Source: Bacillus sp. REN16 (lineage in GTDB: Bacteria; Bacillota; Bacilli; Bacillales; Bacillaceae_L). From it: a DNA stretch of 64,000 nucleotides. The notes under the pieces were generated by a model. It saw only the letters and a program-made list of their open reading frames with translations. It did no database searches and had not been told where the DNA came from. The stretch is from contig NZ_JAJFZK010000007.1 in assembly GCF_020731355.1 (NCBI RefSeq), forward strand, positions 62,001-126,000, given 5' to 3'. This document shows, piece by piece, positions 37,683 to 49,797 of this stretch (position 1 is the stretch's first letter; every line of letters begins with the position of its first letter). The translations under genes and the position numbers were made by a program.

Positions 37683-38567
37683 TTAATACCTCGGCTTTCT
37701 TTCCTTAATTTCTTCATAAAAACTCACATAATGATCGTAACGAAATTGTTCGATAATCCCGTCGTCTACACCTTGTCTAACAGCGCATTTCGGCTCAGAA
37801 ATATGTGTGCAGCCACGAAATTTACAATTTGCACCTGCCTTATAGATTTCCGGGAAGCAATATGAAAGTTCCTCTGCTTCAATTGTAAGAAATTCCAACG
37901 AACTAAATCCCGGGGTATCTGCCACAAGCCCGTTGCCAACTTCAATTAATTCAACATGCCTTGTTGTATGTTTTCCCCGGCCTAATGATGCTGAAATTTC
38001 ATTTGTTTCTAATTTTAAATCCGGTCTAAGTGTATTTAATAACGAAGATTTCCCAACTCCGGATTGACCGGCAAATACTGAAATCCGATTATCGAATAAC
38101 GGCAGGAGCTGGTCAAGACCTTCCCTTTCCTTCGTTGATGTTAACAAGACACGATAGCCGATTTCCCGATAATTTCTTGCATATTCCTCTATTTTCTGAA
38201 CTACATCAATCGAGATTAAATCCGTTTTACTAATGCAAATAATAGGTTCAATATCGTTTGATTCAATTAAAACAAGAAAGCGATCTAATAACAATGGACT
38301 GAAGTCGGGTTTAATAGCTGAAAAAACTAAAATAGCTTGATCAACATTTGCAATGGGCGGACGAACTAATTCATTTTTGCGCTCTAATACTTCTAAAATA
38401 TATCCATCAGTATTATTTTCTGCCTGAAATACCACATTGTCGCCCACCAATGGGGTGACTTTATTTTTCCTAAAGACCCCTCTGCCACGACATTGAATCA
38501 GTTCTCCATCTTTGATTTGAACATAATAAAAACCGCTTAATGCTTTTATGATTTTGCCTTCGGGCAT
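37683..38567 (-). CDS. rsgA: Ribosome small subunit GTPase RsgA (CpgA)
   Basis: RsgA, 294 aa, checks late 30S maturation. The N-terminal OB fold is followed by a circularly permuted GTPase domain with CISKTDLIS, then [16 protein letters not shown] near residue 165 and [10 protein letters not shown]. The C-terminal zinc site is visible in [19 protein letters not shown] and the later Cys of KCAVRQG. It lies with prpC-prkC; in B. subtilis the homologue CpgA is a PrkC substrate. Confidence 0.98.
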   Translation of the reverse strand: MPEGKIIKALSGFYYVQIKDGELIQCRGRGVFRKNKVTPLVGDNVVFQAENNTDGYILEVLERKNELVRPPIANVDQAILVFSAIKPDFSPLLLDRFLVLIESNDIEPIICISKTDLISIDVVQKIEEYARNYREIGYRVLLTSTKEREGLDQLLPLFDNRISVFAGQSGVGKSSLLNTLRPDLKLETNEISASLGRGKHTTRHVELIEVGNGLVADTPGFSSLEFLTIEAEELSYCFPEIYKAGANCKFRGCTHISEPKCAVRQGVDDGIIEQFRYDHYVSFYEEIKERKPRY

Positions 38568-38602
38568 AGTTTCACTCCTTGTTTTAGTTCATTCGCAACG
38601 AC

Positions 38603-40564
38603 CTATTCTTCTGAATACGGAATTTCCACTCGCTGAGAAGGTACATCATTAATAGACACCATGTACTCGGCCGTTTCACCAGGATTAATGACAAACGTAA
38701 TATCAACAGAATATTTTTCCGTGATTTTAATTTCATCATATACATTCGTTATTTTATGCTCCGCATCTTGAATATAAATTTTCACTACTTGTGGATTACC
38801 TTCTTCATCAGGTGTGTAATCAACCGTTATGGTACGCTTCACACTCTTCGGTTTCTTTGGTTCAGGGCCTTTTGACATAATTACTTTTACCTCAGCACCC
38901 TTTGTTAATTCAGTTCCTTCTTCCGGTGATTGCGAAATAGCTTGACCTGCAGGAATCTCATCTGAAAATTGTTCCTCTGTTTGATTGATATTCAACCCAG
39001 TAGATTTTGCATATTCAGCAAGTGCATTTGCCGGATATCCTTTTAAATCAGCAAGTTTAATAGTTTCAGGTCCCTTGCTAATCGTAAAGGTGACATCTGT
39101 TTCTTCTGGAACTACCTCTTCACCTTCATCTATTGATTGTTTCAGGATGGTTCCATAAGCACTGTCATTAAATTCTTCTTCCTTATACACAAATAAATAA
39201 TTTTCTTTTTCTAATTTGGCTTTAACTTCCTCGAAATCTTTACCAACATAATCTTTGAAAAGCACTTTCTTTTTACCGATACTTTCATATAAATCAATCT
39301 TAGCGCCTTCCTTAACGGAATCTCCTGCCTCAGGGTGAGTTCGAACAATATAGCCTTCTTGTATTTCTTGATCACTGATTTCAATCGTGTCACCAATTTT
39401 AAACCCTGCTTCCTCCAATTTGGAAACAGCCCGGTCGTAGGACATATTTGTAACATCTGGAACATCGACATCCTTCGGCAAAAATAAAGCTGGAAAAACA
39501 GTAACCGCAGCAACACCGGCTGCAATAATAAAGAAAAATATAATTGCAAGCGTTACTAAAAGCTTATTTTTCTTCTTCTTTTTCTTTGGTTTTGGCTCAT
39601 CCTGCATAGTCTGATTCACGTTCTTCTGAGAGTCTCTAATTATTGTATCATTTGATAAAGGACTATTATCCTTGATTATTGGAATTGCTTTTGTCACTTC
39701 ATCATCCATATCTGGTATCACAAATTTTGCTTCATTTAACCGATTTGGAAAGAGTGCTGTCTGCAAATCCTCTTCCATTTCTTCAACAGAATCATAACGA
39801 TGGAATGGGTCTTTAGTAGTTGATTTTAGTATAATGTTTTCAACACTCTGTGGTATTGTAGCATTCCATCGTTTTGGTGAAGGGGTATCGGATTGTAAAT
39901 GCTTTAAAGCAATGGATACTGCTGACTCACCTTCAAAAGGAACACGACCTGTTAAAAGTTCGAACATGACTATACCAAGAGAATAAATGTCAGACTTTCT
40001 TGTTGACATACCACCTCTTGCTTGTTCTGGTGATAAGTAATGAACTGAACCTAGCACAGAGTTTGTTTGTGTAATTGTTGTAGAGCTTAGAGCAACAGCA
40101 ATCCCAAAATCAGTTACCTTTACTGTTCCATCATGATCAATTAAGATATTCTGGGGTTTAATATCACGATGAACAATCTGGTTTTGGTGCGCGTGTGTAA
40201 TCGCTGAAGTTAGCTGCAACATAATGTTAATCGCTTCTTTCGGATGAAGCGGTGCATTTCGTTGTATGTATTGCTTCAAGGTTTGGCCTGGAACATATTC
40301 CATTACGATATAATAAATATCCTCTTCTTCCCCAACATCATATATGCTTACAATATTCGGATGTGCCAAGCTTGTAGCCGCATGGGCTTCTCGTCTGAAG
40401 CGTTTGATGAATTCTTCATCATTTGAAAAATCTAAACGGAGAACTTTAATAGCTACATCCCGCTCAAGAATTACGTCTCGTGCAAGATAGACATTTGCCA
40501 TTCCGCCTCCACCAATGACTTCGAGAATTTTGTAACGGCCACTTAATCGTCTTCCAATAAGCAT
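38603..40564 (-). CDS. prkC: Serine/threonine protein kinase PrkC
   Basis: PrkC, 653 aa, is the membrane kinase that senses muropeptides and controls germination and envelope functions. The kinase domain (about 1-270) shows the glycine loop IGGGGMANVYLA, the lysine in VAIKVLRLD, HRDIKPQNIL and DFGIAVAL. After a lysine-rich linker one membrane helix lies near residues 338-360. Three extracellular PASTA repeats follow (beginning VPDVTNMSYDRAVSKLEEAG), then a C-terminal Ig-like region. The ATG at 40564 has GAGGG, 5 nt after the prpC stop. Confidence 0.98.
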   Translation of the reverse strand: MLIGRRLSGRYKILEVIGGGGMANVYLARDVILERDVAIKVLRLDFSNDEEFIKRFRREAHAATSLAHPNIVSIYDVGEEEDIYYIVMEYVPGQTLKQYIQRNAPLHPKEAINIMLQLTSAITHAHQNQIVHRDIKPQNILIDHDGTVKVTDFGIAVALSSTTITQTNSVLGSVHYLSPEQARGGMSTRKSDIYSLGIVMFELLTGRVPFEGESAVSIALKHLQSDTPSPKRWNATIPQSVENIILKSTTKDPFHRYDSVEEMEEDLQTALFPNRLNEAKFVIPDMDDEVTKAIPIIKDNSPLSNDTIIRDSQKNVNQTMQDEPKPKKKKKKNKLLVTLAIIFFFIIAAGVAAVTVFPALFLPKDVDVPDVTNMSYDRAVSKLEEAGFKIGDTIEISDQEIQEGYIVRTHPEAGDSVKEGAKIDLYESIGKKKVLFKDYVGKDFEEVKAKLEKENYLFVYKEEEFNDSAYGTILKQSIDEGEEVVPEETDVTFTISKGPETIKLADLKGYPANALAEYAKSTGLNINQTEEQFSDEIPAGQAISQSPEEGTELTKGAEVKVIMSKGPEPKKPKSVKRTITVDYTPDEEGNPQVVKIYIQDAEHKITNVYDEIKITEKYSVDITFVINPGETAEYMVSINDVPSQRVEIPYSEE

Positions 40565-40568
40565 AGAA

Positions 40569-41318
40569 TTATTCGCCCTCACTTTCAGACGTGTAATCGA
40601 CGATTACGAGCGTGATGTTATCTTCTCCACCATTATCATTGGCTATTTGAACGAGTTTTTCGCACTTAATTTCGATAGAATCGTCACTTTCTAGTATGCT
40701 TTTTAATTCAGCTTCCGAAACTTTATTGGATAAACCATCTGAGCATATTAACAGCATATCGCCTTCATCTAAAATTAACGTTTTTAAGTCTATTTGAACC
40801 TGTGTTTCCGTTCCTAACGCACGTAAAACGACATTTTTACGGGGATGATGCTCTGCATCTTCCTTAGAGATATGCCCGGAACGAACAAGTTCATTAACAA
40901 GCGAATGATCTTCAGTAATTTGTTGGAACCCGTGGCCATTCAAACAATAGCAACGACTATCTCCAATATGGGCTACCGTCGTAAATAAGTCTGTACAAAT
41001 TGCAGCAACAACAGTCGTTCCCATACCTTTACATTCTTCATTTTTTTGTGAATGTGTGTAAAGATTTTTATTAATTGTTGAAATATGCTCTTTAAGCCAA
41101 CTTTCAGCTAATTCAGATGTGAAAATTTTTTCACTTGTTTCCCAGTAGGACTGGAGCTGAGATGTTGTCATTGTACTTGCAACATCACCAGCTAAATGTC
41201 CACCCATTCCGTCAGCCACAACAGCTAATACTTGTCCATCCTTATTTAGATAGACACCACAGCTATCCTCATTAATTTGCCTTACTTTCCCCCGGTTAGT
41301 CAAAAAGAACGACTTCAT
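40569..41318 (-). CDS. prpC: PP2C-type protein phosphatase PrpC
   Basis: PrpC, 249 aa, is the Mn-dependent phosphatase that reverses PrkC phosphorylation. PP2C motifs include RQINEDSCG, VVADGMGGHLAGDVAS, GMGTTVVAA, HIGDSRCY, EDHSLVNELVRSG, CSDGLSNKV and NGGEDNITLVI. The ATG at 41318 follows GAGGTG; a GTG three codons upstream is inside that site. It overlaps the rlmN end and precedes prkC. Confidence 0.98.
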   Translation of the reverse strand: MKSFFLTNRGKVRQINEDSCGVYLNKDGQVLAVVADGMGGHLAGDVASTMTTSQLQSYWETSEKIFTSELAESWLKEHISTINKNLYTHSQKNEECKGMGTTVVAAICTDLFTTVAHIGDSRCYCLNGHGFQQITEDHSLVNELVRSGHISKEDAEHHPRKNVVLRALGTETQVQIDLKTLILDEGDMLLICSDGLSNKVSEAELKSILESDDSIEIKCEKLVQIANDNGGEDNITLVIVDYTSESEGE

Positions 41319-41323
41319 AAGTT

Positions 41324-42418
41324 TCACCTCGTCTCCTCTTTACGCTCCTTTGCTCGTAATTGACCACAAGCAGCATCAATATCATGACCTTGTTCACGTC
41401 GAATAGTAACATTAACACCATGCTTCTTTAATGTCTTTTCAAATTCAAAGATTTGCTCTCGTGGTGTTCTCACATAATCGCGCTCAGGAACATAATTGAC
41501 TGGAATTAAGTTCACATGACACTTAATCCCTTTTAGTAGCTCTGCTAGTTCTTCAGCATGTTCAACTTGATCGTTGACACCACCAAACAACCCATATTCA
41601 AAGCTAATTCGTCTACCTGTTTTTTCAATATAATAGCGTACAGCTTCCATTAAATCAGGCAATTTATATGCGCGATTAATCGGCATCAACCTGCTTCTTA
41701 TTTCTGTATTAGGTGCATGTAAAGAGATAGCAAAATTTATTTGTAATTTTTCATCTGCAAACTTATAGATTTTTGGAATAATTCCACTTGTTGAAACGGT
41801 AATATGACGGGCACCAATATTTAAGCCCTTATCATGATTAATAATTTTTAGGAATGAAAGCATTTGGTCATAATTATCAAATGGCTCACCTATCCCCATG
41901 ATCACAAGATGGCTTACTCTTTCGCCAAGTTCATCCAGTGCCTTTTGAACCTTTACAACTTGGGCTACAATTTCTCCGGCCTCTAGATTCCTTTTTAATC
42001 CTCCAAGCGTTGAAGCACAGAAGGTACAGCCGATGCGGCAGCCTACCTGGGTTGTCACACATATGGAGTTCCCATAGCCATGTTTCATAAGAACTGTTTC
42101 AATTGAATATCCATCATGGAGTTCGAATAAGAACTTCATCGTTCCATCAGCAGATGTTTGCTGAATGATGGTCTTAAGAGTTGTAATCGTAAACTGCTCG
42201 GCAAGCTTTTGTCGCAGTTCATTTGATAAGTTAGTCATCTCATCAAAAGATGTAACTCGCTTCGTGTACAGCCATTCAAAAATCTGATTTCCTCGAAATT
42301 TCTTCTCACCATTTTCGATGAGCCAGTTCTCAATTTCTTCTAATTGAAGAGAATAAATGGACGGTTTAGAATTTGGTAAGTTTTGTTTTTTTCTTCTAGT
42401 TGTTTGTACTTCTTCCAA
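41324..42418 (-). CDS. rlmN: 23S rRNA/tRNA adenine-C2 methyltransferase RlmN
   Basis: RlmN, 364 aa, is the radical-SAM enzyme that methylates A2503 of 23S rRNA and A37 of some tRNAs. The iron-sulfur motif CRIGCTFC lies at about 127-134, after QVGC; other motifs are [13 protein letters not shown] and VSTSGIIP. The catalytic cysteine near the C-terminus is in [12 protein letters not shown]. It follows rsmB by 4 nt. Confidence 0.98.
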   Translation of the reverse strand: MEEVQTTRRKKQNLPNSKPSIYSLQLEEIENWLIENGEKKFRGNQIFEWLYTKRVTSFDEMTNLSNELRQKLAEQFTITTLKTIIQQTSADGTMKFLFELHDGYSIETVLMKHGYGNSICVTTQVGCRIGCTFCASTLGGLKRNLEAGEIVAQVVKVQKALDELGERVSHLVIMGIGEPFDNYDQMLSFLKIINHDKGLNIGARHITVSTSGIIPKIYKFADEKLQINFAISLHAPNTEIRSRLMPINRAYKLPDLMEAVRYYIEKTGRRISFEYGLFGGVNDQVEHAEELAELLKGIKCHVNLIPVNYVPERDYVRTPREQIFEFEKTLKKHGVNVTIRREQGHDIDAACGQLRAKERKEETR

Positions 42419-42422
42419 TACA

Positions 42423-43766
42423 TTACACCTGCTTTCTTAATCTTGCAATATAAAATCCATCTGTTCCAAAATAATGTGGATAAAGCTGAAGCTGTCCGTT
42501 TTTAATATATGGTTTCACTATTTCAGGCAGGTAATTTTCAATTGTCTCATCTAGCATATAATCTTTATTTTGTTCAAGGAAGGCTTTGATAACACCTTCA
42601 TTTTCTTCATAATCTATTGTACATGTGCTATACACGAGTATACCATCTTTTTTTAATAAAGATGAAACCTCTGTTAAAATGTCTAATTGTATTTTTGCTA
42701 GTTTTTCATTGTCTGATTCTGATTTTGAATATTTGATGTCTGGCTTTCTTCTAATAACCCCAAAGCCTGAACAAGGGGCATCGACGAGAATTTTATCAAA
42801 GCTCCCGGCCTCAAAGAATTCCCTTGATTTTCTACTATCGAGGGCCTTGGTTTCAACATTTTTAAGCCCTAACCGTTCGACTGCTTCATTAATTAATTTG
42901 ATTTTATGTTCATGAAGGTCAATTGAAACAACCTTACCAGTATTTTGCAGTAATTCGGCAATATGTGTTGTTTTACCACCCGGCGCGGCACAGCTATCAA
43001 GAATCTGATCATCTTTTCCAACACCAAGCGCACGGGCGACCAGCATAGAGCTCTCATCTTGTATAGTGAAATACCCTTCCTTAAAGGCTTTTGCATTTAC
43101 TAGATTTCCGCCAACTGCTTTAATGGCATCAATAGCTAGGCTCCCTTCTTCTACTTCAATTCCTTCCTTTTTTAGCAAGTGAAGAAGCTCTTCCTTAGTT
43201 GTTGCAATCCTATTGACTCGGGCTGTTTGTTCCGGGGGAGTACAATTTACCTCACACATTTTTCGCGTTTCTTCCAGTCCAATTTGCTTAGTCCAACGCT
43301 TAACAAGCCAAATCGGATGGCTTGTTTCAATTGCAAGTCGCTCCACTACATCTGTAAGTTGGTCTAATGATGGCAAGCCTTCCCGTTGAATGGAACGCAG
43401 CACTCCATTTACAAGTGACGCAGTCCCTTTATGTCCTCTATTTTTTGCAATCTCAACTGCTTCAAAAAAGATAGCTCGTTCTGGAACCCGGTCCAAAAAG
43501 ACCATTTGGTATAGCGAAAGCCTCAATAGAATTCTCACCCATTGATCAAGCTTTTTGCTCTTTTTTAAAAATGGAGCTAAATAAAAGTCCAATGTGTCTC
43601 TGCGTTGGATTGTACCATAAACAATCTCTGTCAGCAGACCAATGTCCTTTCCTCTTACCTCATGCTTTTTAATCATTTGGTTCAAGAGGAGATTACTATA
43701 TGCCTGATTTTTTTCTATTTGTAATAAGATTTCAAGTGCTACATCTCGAACATTAGTTTTCGTCAT
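42423..43766 (-). CDS. rsmB: 16S rRNA m5C967 methyltransferase RsmB
   Basis: RsmB (Sun), 447 aa, has an N-terminal NusB-like RNA-binding domain (about 1-140) and a C-terminal SAM methyltransferase domain. Motifs are [33 protein letters not shown] and the catalytic cysteine in [15 protein letters not shown]. It overlaps the fmt end by 14 nt, suggesting coupled translation. Confidence 0.98.
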   Translation of the reverse strand: MTKTNVRDVALEILLQIEKNQAYSNLLLNQMIKKHEVRGKDIGLLTEIVYGTIQRRDTLDFYLAPFLKKSKKLDQWVRILLRLSLYQMVFLDRVPERAIFFEAVEIAKNRGHKGTASLVNGVLRSIQREGLPSLDQLTDVVERLAIETSHPIWLVKRWTKQIGLEETRKMCEVNCTPPEQTARVNRIATTKEELLHLLKKEGIEVEEGSLAIDAIKAVGGNLVNAKAFKEGYFTIQDESSMLVARALGVGKDDQILDSCAAPGGKTTHIAELLQNTGKVVSIDLHEHKIKLINEAVERLGLKNVETKALDSRKSREFFEAGSFDKILVDAPCSGFGVIRRKPDIKYSKSESDNEKLAKIQLDILTEVSSLLKKDGILVYSTCTIDYEENEGVIKAFLEQNKDYMLDETIENYLPEIVKPYIKNGQLQLYPHYFGTDGFYIARLRKQV

Positions 43767-44706
43767 AATTGTCTCCTAACTGAGTTCCTACCTGTAAATC
43801 TGTTCCCAGCAAAAATTGCTCAGCACTCATCTTTTTCTTTCCTGCAGGCTGGAGCTGGGTGATTCTTATACATGTAGTATTCCCAGTCGAAACAATGAAC
43901 CCATCTTTTTCAATCGAAACAACAGTACCCGGATTTTTTGATGTGCTTGATAGTACCTTATCTCCCCACCATATTTTCATTACATCCCCATTTAATGTGG
44001 TATAGGCAACAGGCCATGGGTTAAGCCCGCGAATATGGTTATAAATAGCCTCCCCATCTTTTGCCCAATCTATTTTTTCCTGTTCGCGTTTTATATTTGG
44101 GGCAAAGGTCGCTTTCGAATCATCCTGTTTAATCGGGGTTATTTTATCATCTAAAAGTAAAGGAATTGTTTCTGATAAAAGCTTTGAACCCGCCACACTT
44201 AATTTGTCATGCAATGAACCAACATGGTCTGACTCTAAAATTGGAATTTCGACTTGTGTTAAAATATCACCCGCATCTAGCTTTTCAACCATATACATAA
44301 TGGTAACACCAGTTTTTTCCTTCCCTTGAAGGATTGAATAATGAATCGGGGCCCCGCCCCTAAGCTCAGGCAGTAATGATGCATGAACATTTATACATCC
44401 ATACTTAGGAGCCTCTAATAATTCATTTGGCAGGATTTGTCCAAATGCTGCAGTTATGATTAAGTCTGGCCGATAGCTTAATACCTGTTCAATTTCTTGT
44501 TTCTCTCTAATTTTATTTGGTTGTAAGACAGGGATATTCTGCTTTAATGCCTCAACCTTAACGGGTGGAGGGGTTAACACTCTTTTTCTTCCAACCGGTC
44601 TGTCTGGTTGAGTTACAACAGCTACAACCTCGTAGCCATCCTCTATTATTTGACGTAAAACAGGTACTGAAAAGTCTGGAGTACCCATAAAAACAATACG
44701 TTCCAT
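43753..44706 (-). CDS. fmt: Methionyl-tRNA formyltransferase
   Basis: Fmt, 317 aa, formylates initiator Met-tRNA. It starts [20 protein letters not shown] and carries the formyl-transfer core [20 protein letters not shown] plus [19 protein letters not shown]-terminal tRNA-binding domain follows. It is 8 nt after def, pairing the enzymes that add and remove the formyl group. Confidence 0.99.
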   Translation of the reverse strand: MERIVFMGTPDFSVPVLRQIIEDGYEVVAVVTQPDRPVGRKRVLTPPPVKVEALKQNIPVLQPNKIREKQEIEQVLSYRPDLIITAAFGQILPNELLEAPKYGCINVHASLLPELRGGAPIHYSILQGKEKTGVTIMYMVEKLDAGDILTQVEIPILESDHVGSLHDKLSVAGSKLLSETIPLLLDDKITPIKQDDSKATFAPNIKREQEKIDWAKDGEAIYNHIRGLNPWPVAYTTLNGDVMKIWWGDKVLSSTSKNPGTVVSIEKDGFIVSTGNTTCIRITQLQPAGKKKMSAEQFLLGTDLQVGTQLGDNYDEN

Positions 44707-44714
44707 ATTATTAC

Positions 44715-45188
44715 CTACCCTTCAATTTCTCCTTCTTCATAATAACTGTTCACCTTTGATGTAAATAAAATGCCATGAAGGTGATCGATTTCATGCTGAA
44801 TCGCACGCGCCAAGAAATCTCTTGCCTCAATAACAAAAGTTTTACCTTTCCGGTTCTGAGCCCTAACCTTAACGTATTCATGGCGTGTTACCTCACCAAA
44901 AAGGTCCGGAAAACTGAGACAGCCTTCTGGACCCACCTGTTCCCCTCGTTGTTCCAGGATCATGGGATTAATTAGTTCAACAAGTCCGCGCTCGTCCCCT
45001 ATATCAACGATGGCGATTTGTTTTGCAATTCCAACCTGAGGGGCGGCTAATCCAACACCGTCCGCCTCTAGCATGGTGTCATACATATCTTTTATTAATT
45101 TTGATAGTTTTCGGTCAAAGGTTGTCACCTTTTCACATTCAACCTCAAGTATTTCATTTGGATATTTAACAATCGGTAATAAAGACAA
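44715..45188 (-). CDS. def: Peptide deformylase
   Basis: Def, 157 aa, removes the formyl group from new proteins. The three metal-site motifs are [17 protein letters not shown] and [11 protein letters not shown]. The start is TTG at 45188, 7 nt behind GGAGG, beginning (L)[13 protein letters not shown]. It lies between priA and fmt. Confidence 0.98.
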   Translation of the reverse strand: MSLLPIVKYPNEILEVECEKVTTFDRKLSKLIKDMYDTMLEADGVGLAAPQVGIAKQIAIVDIGDERGLVELINPMILEQRGEQVGPEGCLSFPDLFGEVTRHEYVKVRAQNRKGKTFVIEARDFLARAIQHEIDHLHGILFTSKVNSYYEEGEIEG

Positions 45189-45247
45189 GCGAGTTCCTCC
45201 AACATTCTACTTTTTTACTAGTCTCTCTCTTTTATCGTAACTTTAAA

Positions 45248-47662
45248 CTACATCATGATATATGGGTTTAAGTCAATTGATAATGTGAGGGAGTTTTGTG
45301 CAATTTCCCTCTGGTAACGATCCAAAATCCCTTTTAACAGTTTAGTAAGATTTGGCTCATTTTTGTATTTTATCATGCATTGATATCGATATCTATTATT
45401 AATACGGGCAATCGGTGATGTTACCGGACCTAAGATGATTGATTGATTTGATAAGGAATTTCGTAAATAAATTGCAATTTTCTCAGCAACATCAACTGTT
45501 TTTGTGAGTTCCGGATGTGTCACTGTGACTAATGCCAGATAATAAAAAGGTGGATAAGCATGGGCCTTCCTAATGCCCATTTCATTTTGATAGAATCCAT
45601 CATAATTATGATGACTTGCAAGCTCAATACTATAATGCTCAGGTGTATAGCTTTGAATCACTACCTCACCTGGCAGTTTGTGCCGTCCCGCTCTTCCGCT
45701 AACCTGTGTCAGAAGCTGAAATGTTTTTTCGGAGGAACGAAAATCCGGCAGATTGAGCATCGTATCTGCGGTTAGCACACCGACCAATGTGACATTTGGA
45801 AAATCCAATCCTTTTGCAATCATTTGTGTTCCTAATAAAATATCTGCCTTTTGCTCACCGAATTCCTTCAATAATTTCTCATGCGCACCTTTTCGGCTTG
45901 TTGTATCAACATCCATGCGAATAACCCTTGCTTCTGGCAACACCTTTGCAAGCTCTTCTTCAACCTTTTGAGTGCCAGTTCCAAAAAACCTGATATGCTC
46001 ACTTCCACACTCATTACAAGTAGTAGGCATGAAGGTTTCATAACCGCAATAATGGCATTTTAAGCGGTGATTTGTCCTGTGATACGTTAATGAAATATCA
46101 CAATGAGGGCAATTTGCAACATACCCGCAATCTCTGCACATGACAAAAGAAGAATGTCCACGTTTATTTAAAAATAAAACAGATTGTTCCTTTCGTTCAA
46201 GTCTTTCTGTTAATTTTTCAAATAAGGCACTTGAAAACATCGAGCGATTACCATTACGCAATTCCTCGCGCATATCGACAATTTCAACTGTCGGCAATGG
46301 CCTATTATTGACTCTTTCCTTTAGTGTGATTAGTTCATAGACTTTTTTCGAGGCACGTGCAAAAGATTCGAGAGTTGGTGTTGCACTTCCTAGGATGACA
46401 GGAGCATTATGGAGCTGACCACGGAAAATGGCCACATCTCTCGCATGGTATCTCGGGTTATCTTCCTGTTTATAGCTTGATTCATGTTCTTCATCGATAA
46501 TTATGATCCCCAAATTTTCAAATGGAGCAAATATTGCGGATCTCGCTCCAACTACGACGCTAACTTCCTTTCGGTAAATTTTTCGCCACTCATCATATTT
46601 CTCACCAATTCCAAGACCACTATGCATCACTGCAACACGAGAACCAAAACGACCCTTGAATCGACTCACCATCTGTGGGGTAAGTGAGATTTCAGGGACA
46701 AGGACTATCGCTTCTTTCCCCTTTTTCAATACAGCGTCAATCGCCTGCATATAAACCTCTGTCTTTCCGCTTCCGGTAACACCATACATTAAAAACACTT
46801 TATGGATGACATCTTCGATAGAGTTAAGAATTGGAGAAATCGCATTCTGCTGTTCAGCGGTCAATGACATTGGTGTCGTTTGCTCAAACTGCTTGTCCGC
46901 ATATGGATCGCGATATACCTCAATATTTTGTTCGATGATAAGGTCTTTCTTTACCATTGTACGAATCGTGCTGTCGGTAACACCAACTTCACGCAAGAGG
47001 TCCTTTAAAAGAAATGGCTTATTATTTTTCAGAAAAAACTCGAGTACTTGTTTCTGTTTTTTCGCGGTCGCGGGCAGCTCTTGAACCATTTTTTCAGCAT
47101 CTTCAACTGAAAGTGCCAACTGCACTTGTTTCACCGTTTTCTTGTTGCTGCGATTTTTCACTTTGTAGACTACTTCCAGAAGGCCTTTTCTTATATCCTT
47201 TTGGTAAATATGCAATAAATCATTTTTTTCGGCATCTTCCCAATGAACATCATCTTTCCGTTCAAAGGAAGCTTGAATCGCTGGCTCCAATTCAATTCTT
47301 TTCGATGGATCAAGGAGTCTTATTTCTTTTTCATATTTCGCCCGCATAGCAGAGGGAAGCATTGCTTGTAAAGCAGATATCGTAAAGCAAAGTGTTTTTT
47401 CTGTTAACCATTTGCCTATATGAAGAAGCTCTTCATTTAAAGCAGGTGTGAGATCAAGCAAAGAATGAATTTCCTTAAGTTTATTCACTTCGGCCTTATT
47501 CGAAACATTTATCACAAAGCCCTGGACTTTTCGAGGGCCGAAAGGTACGACGACCCTCATTCCAGGTACAATCACATCACTCCATTTATCAGGAACGATA
47601 TAATCATATGGTTTATCTGTTTGCATTGCAGGCACATCTACAATAATGCTGGCAATTTTCAT
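45248..47662 (-). CDS. priA: Primosomal replication restart helicase PriA
   Basis: PriA, 804 aa, reloads the replisome at collapsed forks. The N-terminal DNA-binding domain (to about 110) and a winged-helix segment precede the helicase core: GVTGSGKTEVYMQ, IIIIDEEHESSYKQ, GSATPTLES and GTQMIAKGLDFPNVT. Two zinc clusters are seen in CRDCGYVANCPHCDI and CHYCGYETFMPTTCNECG. It overlaps coaBC by 4 nt (ATGA). Confidence 0.99.
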   Translation of the reverse strand: MKIASIIVDVPAMQTDKPYDYIVPDKWSDVIVPGMRVVVPFGPRKVQGFVINVSNKAEVNKLKEIHSLLDLTPALNEELLHIGKWLTEKTLCFTISALQAMLPSAMRAKYEKEIRLLDPSKRIELEPAIQASFERKDDVHWEDAEKNDLLHIYQKDIRKGLLEVVYKVKNRSNKKTVKQVQLALSVEDAEKMVQELPATAKKQKQVLEFFLKNNKPFLLKDLLREVGVTDSTIRTMVKKDLIIEQNIEVYRDPYADKQFEQTTPMSLTAEQQNAISPILNSIEDVIHKVFLMYGVTGSGKTEVYMQAIDAVLKKGKEAIVLVPEISLTPQMVSRFKGRFGSRVAVMHSGLGIGEKYDEWRKIYRKEVSVVVGARSAIFAPFENLGIIIIDEEHESSYKQEDNPRYHARDVAIFRGQLHNAPVILGSATPTLESFARASKKVYELITLKERVNNRPLPTVEIVDMREELRNGNRSMFSSALFEKLTERLERKEQSVLFLNKRGHSSFVMCRDCGYVANCPHCDISLTYHRTNHRLKCHYCGYETFMPTTCNECGSEHIRFFGTGTQKVEEELAKVLPEARVIRMDVDTTSRKGAHEKLLKEFGEQKADILLGTQMIAKGLDFPNVTLVGVLTADTMLNLPDFRSSEKTFQLLTQVSGRAGRHKLPGEVVIQSYTPEHYSIELASHHNYDGFYQNEMGIRKAHAYPPFYYLALVTVTHPELTKTVDVAEKIAIYLRNSLSNQSIILGPVTSPIARINNRYRYQCMIKYKNEPNLTKLLKGILDRYQREIAQNSLTLSIDLNPYIMM

Positions 47663-48861
47663 TTCTTTTCGCCATCCATCATCTTTTTCACTTCACGAAG
47701 TAATGCTTTTCCAACATCAAGTTTTGTCATCATTGGTAATTCCAACTGTGTTCCATCTTTTTTATAAATAGTTACAAGATTTGTGTCCGTACCAAATCCC
47801 GCTCCCTGTGTAGTCACATTGTTTGCAACAATCATATCAAGATTTTTTGATGTTAGTTTCCGTTTGGCATATTCATCAATATTGTCTGTTTCAGCGGCGA
47901 AACCAACTAAAAATTGGTGATCCTTTTGCTCACCTAAAGTTTTTAAAATGTCAGTTGTTCTCTCAAACTCCAGAACTAGTTCTCCGCTCTTTTTTTTCAT
48001 TTTCCCATCATAAACCTGTTTCGGGCGATAATCCGCAACTGCTGCTGATTTGATGACAATATCACTTTGTTTGTAAAAAGTCATAACTTGTATAAACATA
48101 TCTTCTGCGGATTCAACAGAAATCACTCTTACATTAGGTGGTGCTGGGAGATTAGTTGGCCCGGATACTAAAGTAACTTCTGCCCCCATTTTATTTGCAG
48201 CTTCGGCAATCGCATAACCCATTTTTCCAGTTGAACGATTTGTAAAGAAACGAACTGGATCAAGCTTTTCACGAGTAGGTCCAGCTGTAATCAGGATCTT
48301 TTTTCCTTGTAATAATGGTCGTTCCATGAGATGAGCAGCAATGAGTTCAACAATTTTTTCCGGCTCTTCAAGACGCCCTTTTCCAACATAGCCACAGGCT
48401 AAATACCCTTCAGATGGTTCAATAAACTGGTACCCGTCCCCCGCTAACATATCGATATTGCGTTTGACTGCAGGATGGTCGTACATATGAACATTCATCG
48501 CCGGAGCAATCCAAACAGGAGCAGTCGTCGCAAGCAATGTTGATGTAATCATATTATCTGCAATTCCATTTGCAAGCTTGCCGATTGTATTCGCTGTTGC
48601 CGGTGCAACAACCACTAGATCTGCCCAATCTGCAAGATCAATATGGGCGATAACAGCAGGATTTTTTTCATCGAAGGTATCAAAGTATACGTCATTTCTT
48701 GAAAGTGCTTGAAAAGTTAATGGAGTAACAAATTTCATTGCAGATTCGCTCATGATTACTTTTACTTCGGCACCTGCCTGGGTTAGCTTGCTTGTTAAGG
48801 CCACTGCCTTATATACCGCAATCCCACCACTTACACAAAGCAGTATTTTTTTACCCTTCAT
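47659..48861 (-). CDS. coaBC: Bifunctional phosphopantothenoylcysteine decarboxylase/ligase CoaBC
   Basis: CoaBC (Dfp), 400 aa, does two steps of coenzyme A synthesis. The N-terminal flavin decarboxylase half carries VSGGIAVYKA, the PAMNVHMYDHPAV motif and the catalytic cysteine in LACGYVGKGRLEEPE. The C-terminal ligase half (from about 185) has ITAGPTREKLDPVRF and FTNRSTGKMGYAIAE. It is preceded by AAGGAGGGGG and follows the rpoZ terminator. Confidence 0.98.
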   Translation of the reverse strand: MKGKKILLCVSGGIAVYKAVALTSKLTQAGAEVKVIMSESAMKFVTPLTFQALSRNDVYFDTFDEKNPAVIAHIDLADWADLVVVAPATANTIGKLANGIADNMITSTLLATTAPVWIAPAMNVHMYDHPAVKRNIDMLAGDGYQFIEPSEGYLACGYVGKGRLEEPEKIVELIAAHLMERPLLQGKKILITAGPTREKLDPVRFFTNRSTGKMGYAIAEAANKMGAEVTLVSGPTNLPAPPNVRVISVESAEDMFIQVMTFYKQSDIVIKSAAVADYRPKQVYDGKMKKKSGELVLEFERTTDILKTLGEQKDHQFLVGFAAETDNIDEYAKRKLTSKNLDMIVANNVTTQGAGFGTDTNLVTIYKKDGTQLELPMMTKLDVGKALLREVKKMMDGEKK

Positions 48862-48899
48862 TTGAATCCCCCTCCTTAAAAAAAGCTAACTTTGTAAAA

Positions 48900-48930
48900 A
48901 AATAACAACCTTCATGAGAGGTTGTTATTT
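48900..48930 (-). terminator. Terminator between rpoZ and coaBC
   Basis: AAATAACAACCT and AGGTTGTTATTT form a perfect 12-bp stem with a 7-nt loop, 4 nt after the rpoZ stop, followed by T-rich sequence on the minus strand. Confidence 0.85.
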
Positions 48931-48934
48931 TCGA

Positions 48935-49167
48935 TTATTCATTAGTTTTATACGCTGTATCAATCGCAGCTTTCTTATCAATTGAATAATAAAGAAGACC
49001 CGCATCGATTTCTTCTAGTGCTTTACCAACTGATTTAAAGGATACAGGCTTTTGTACCATTCCATCATTTCTTTCTTGCATGACCCTTGCTCTTTTAGCT
49101 GCAACAGTTACAAGTGTGTATTTGGAATTTAATTTATTTAATAATGAATCAATAGATGGATCTAACA

Positions 49168-49168
<1 letters not shown>
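48935..49168 (-). CDS. rpoZ: RNA polymerase omega subunit
   Basis: Omega, 77 aa (yloH in B. subtilis), stabilises the beta-prime subunit. It reads [20 protein letters not shown] followed by [14 protein letters not shown], the conserved core of the family. The ATG overlaps the gmk stop (TAATG). The C-terminus is slightly longer than in B. subtilis. Confidence 0.97.
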
Positions 49169-49791
<623 letters not shown>

Positions 49792-49797
49792 TTAACC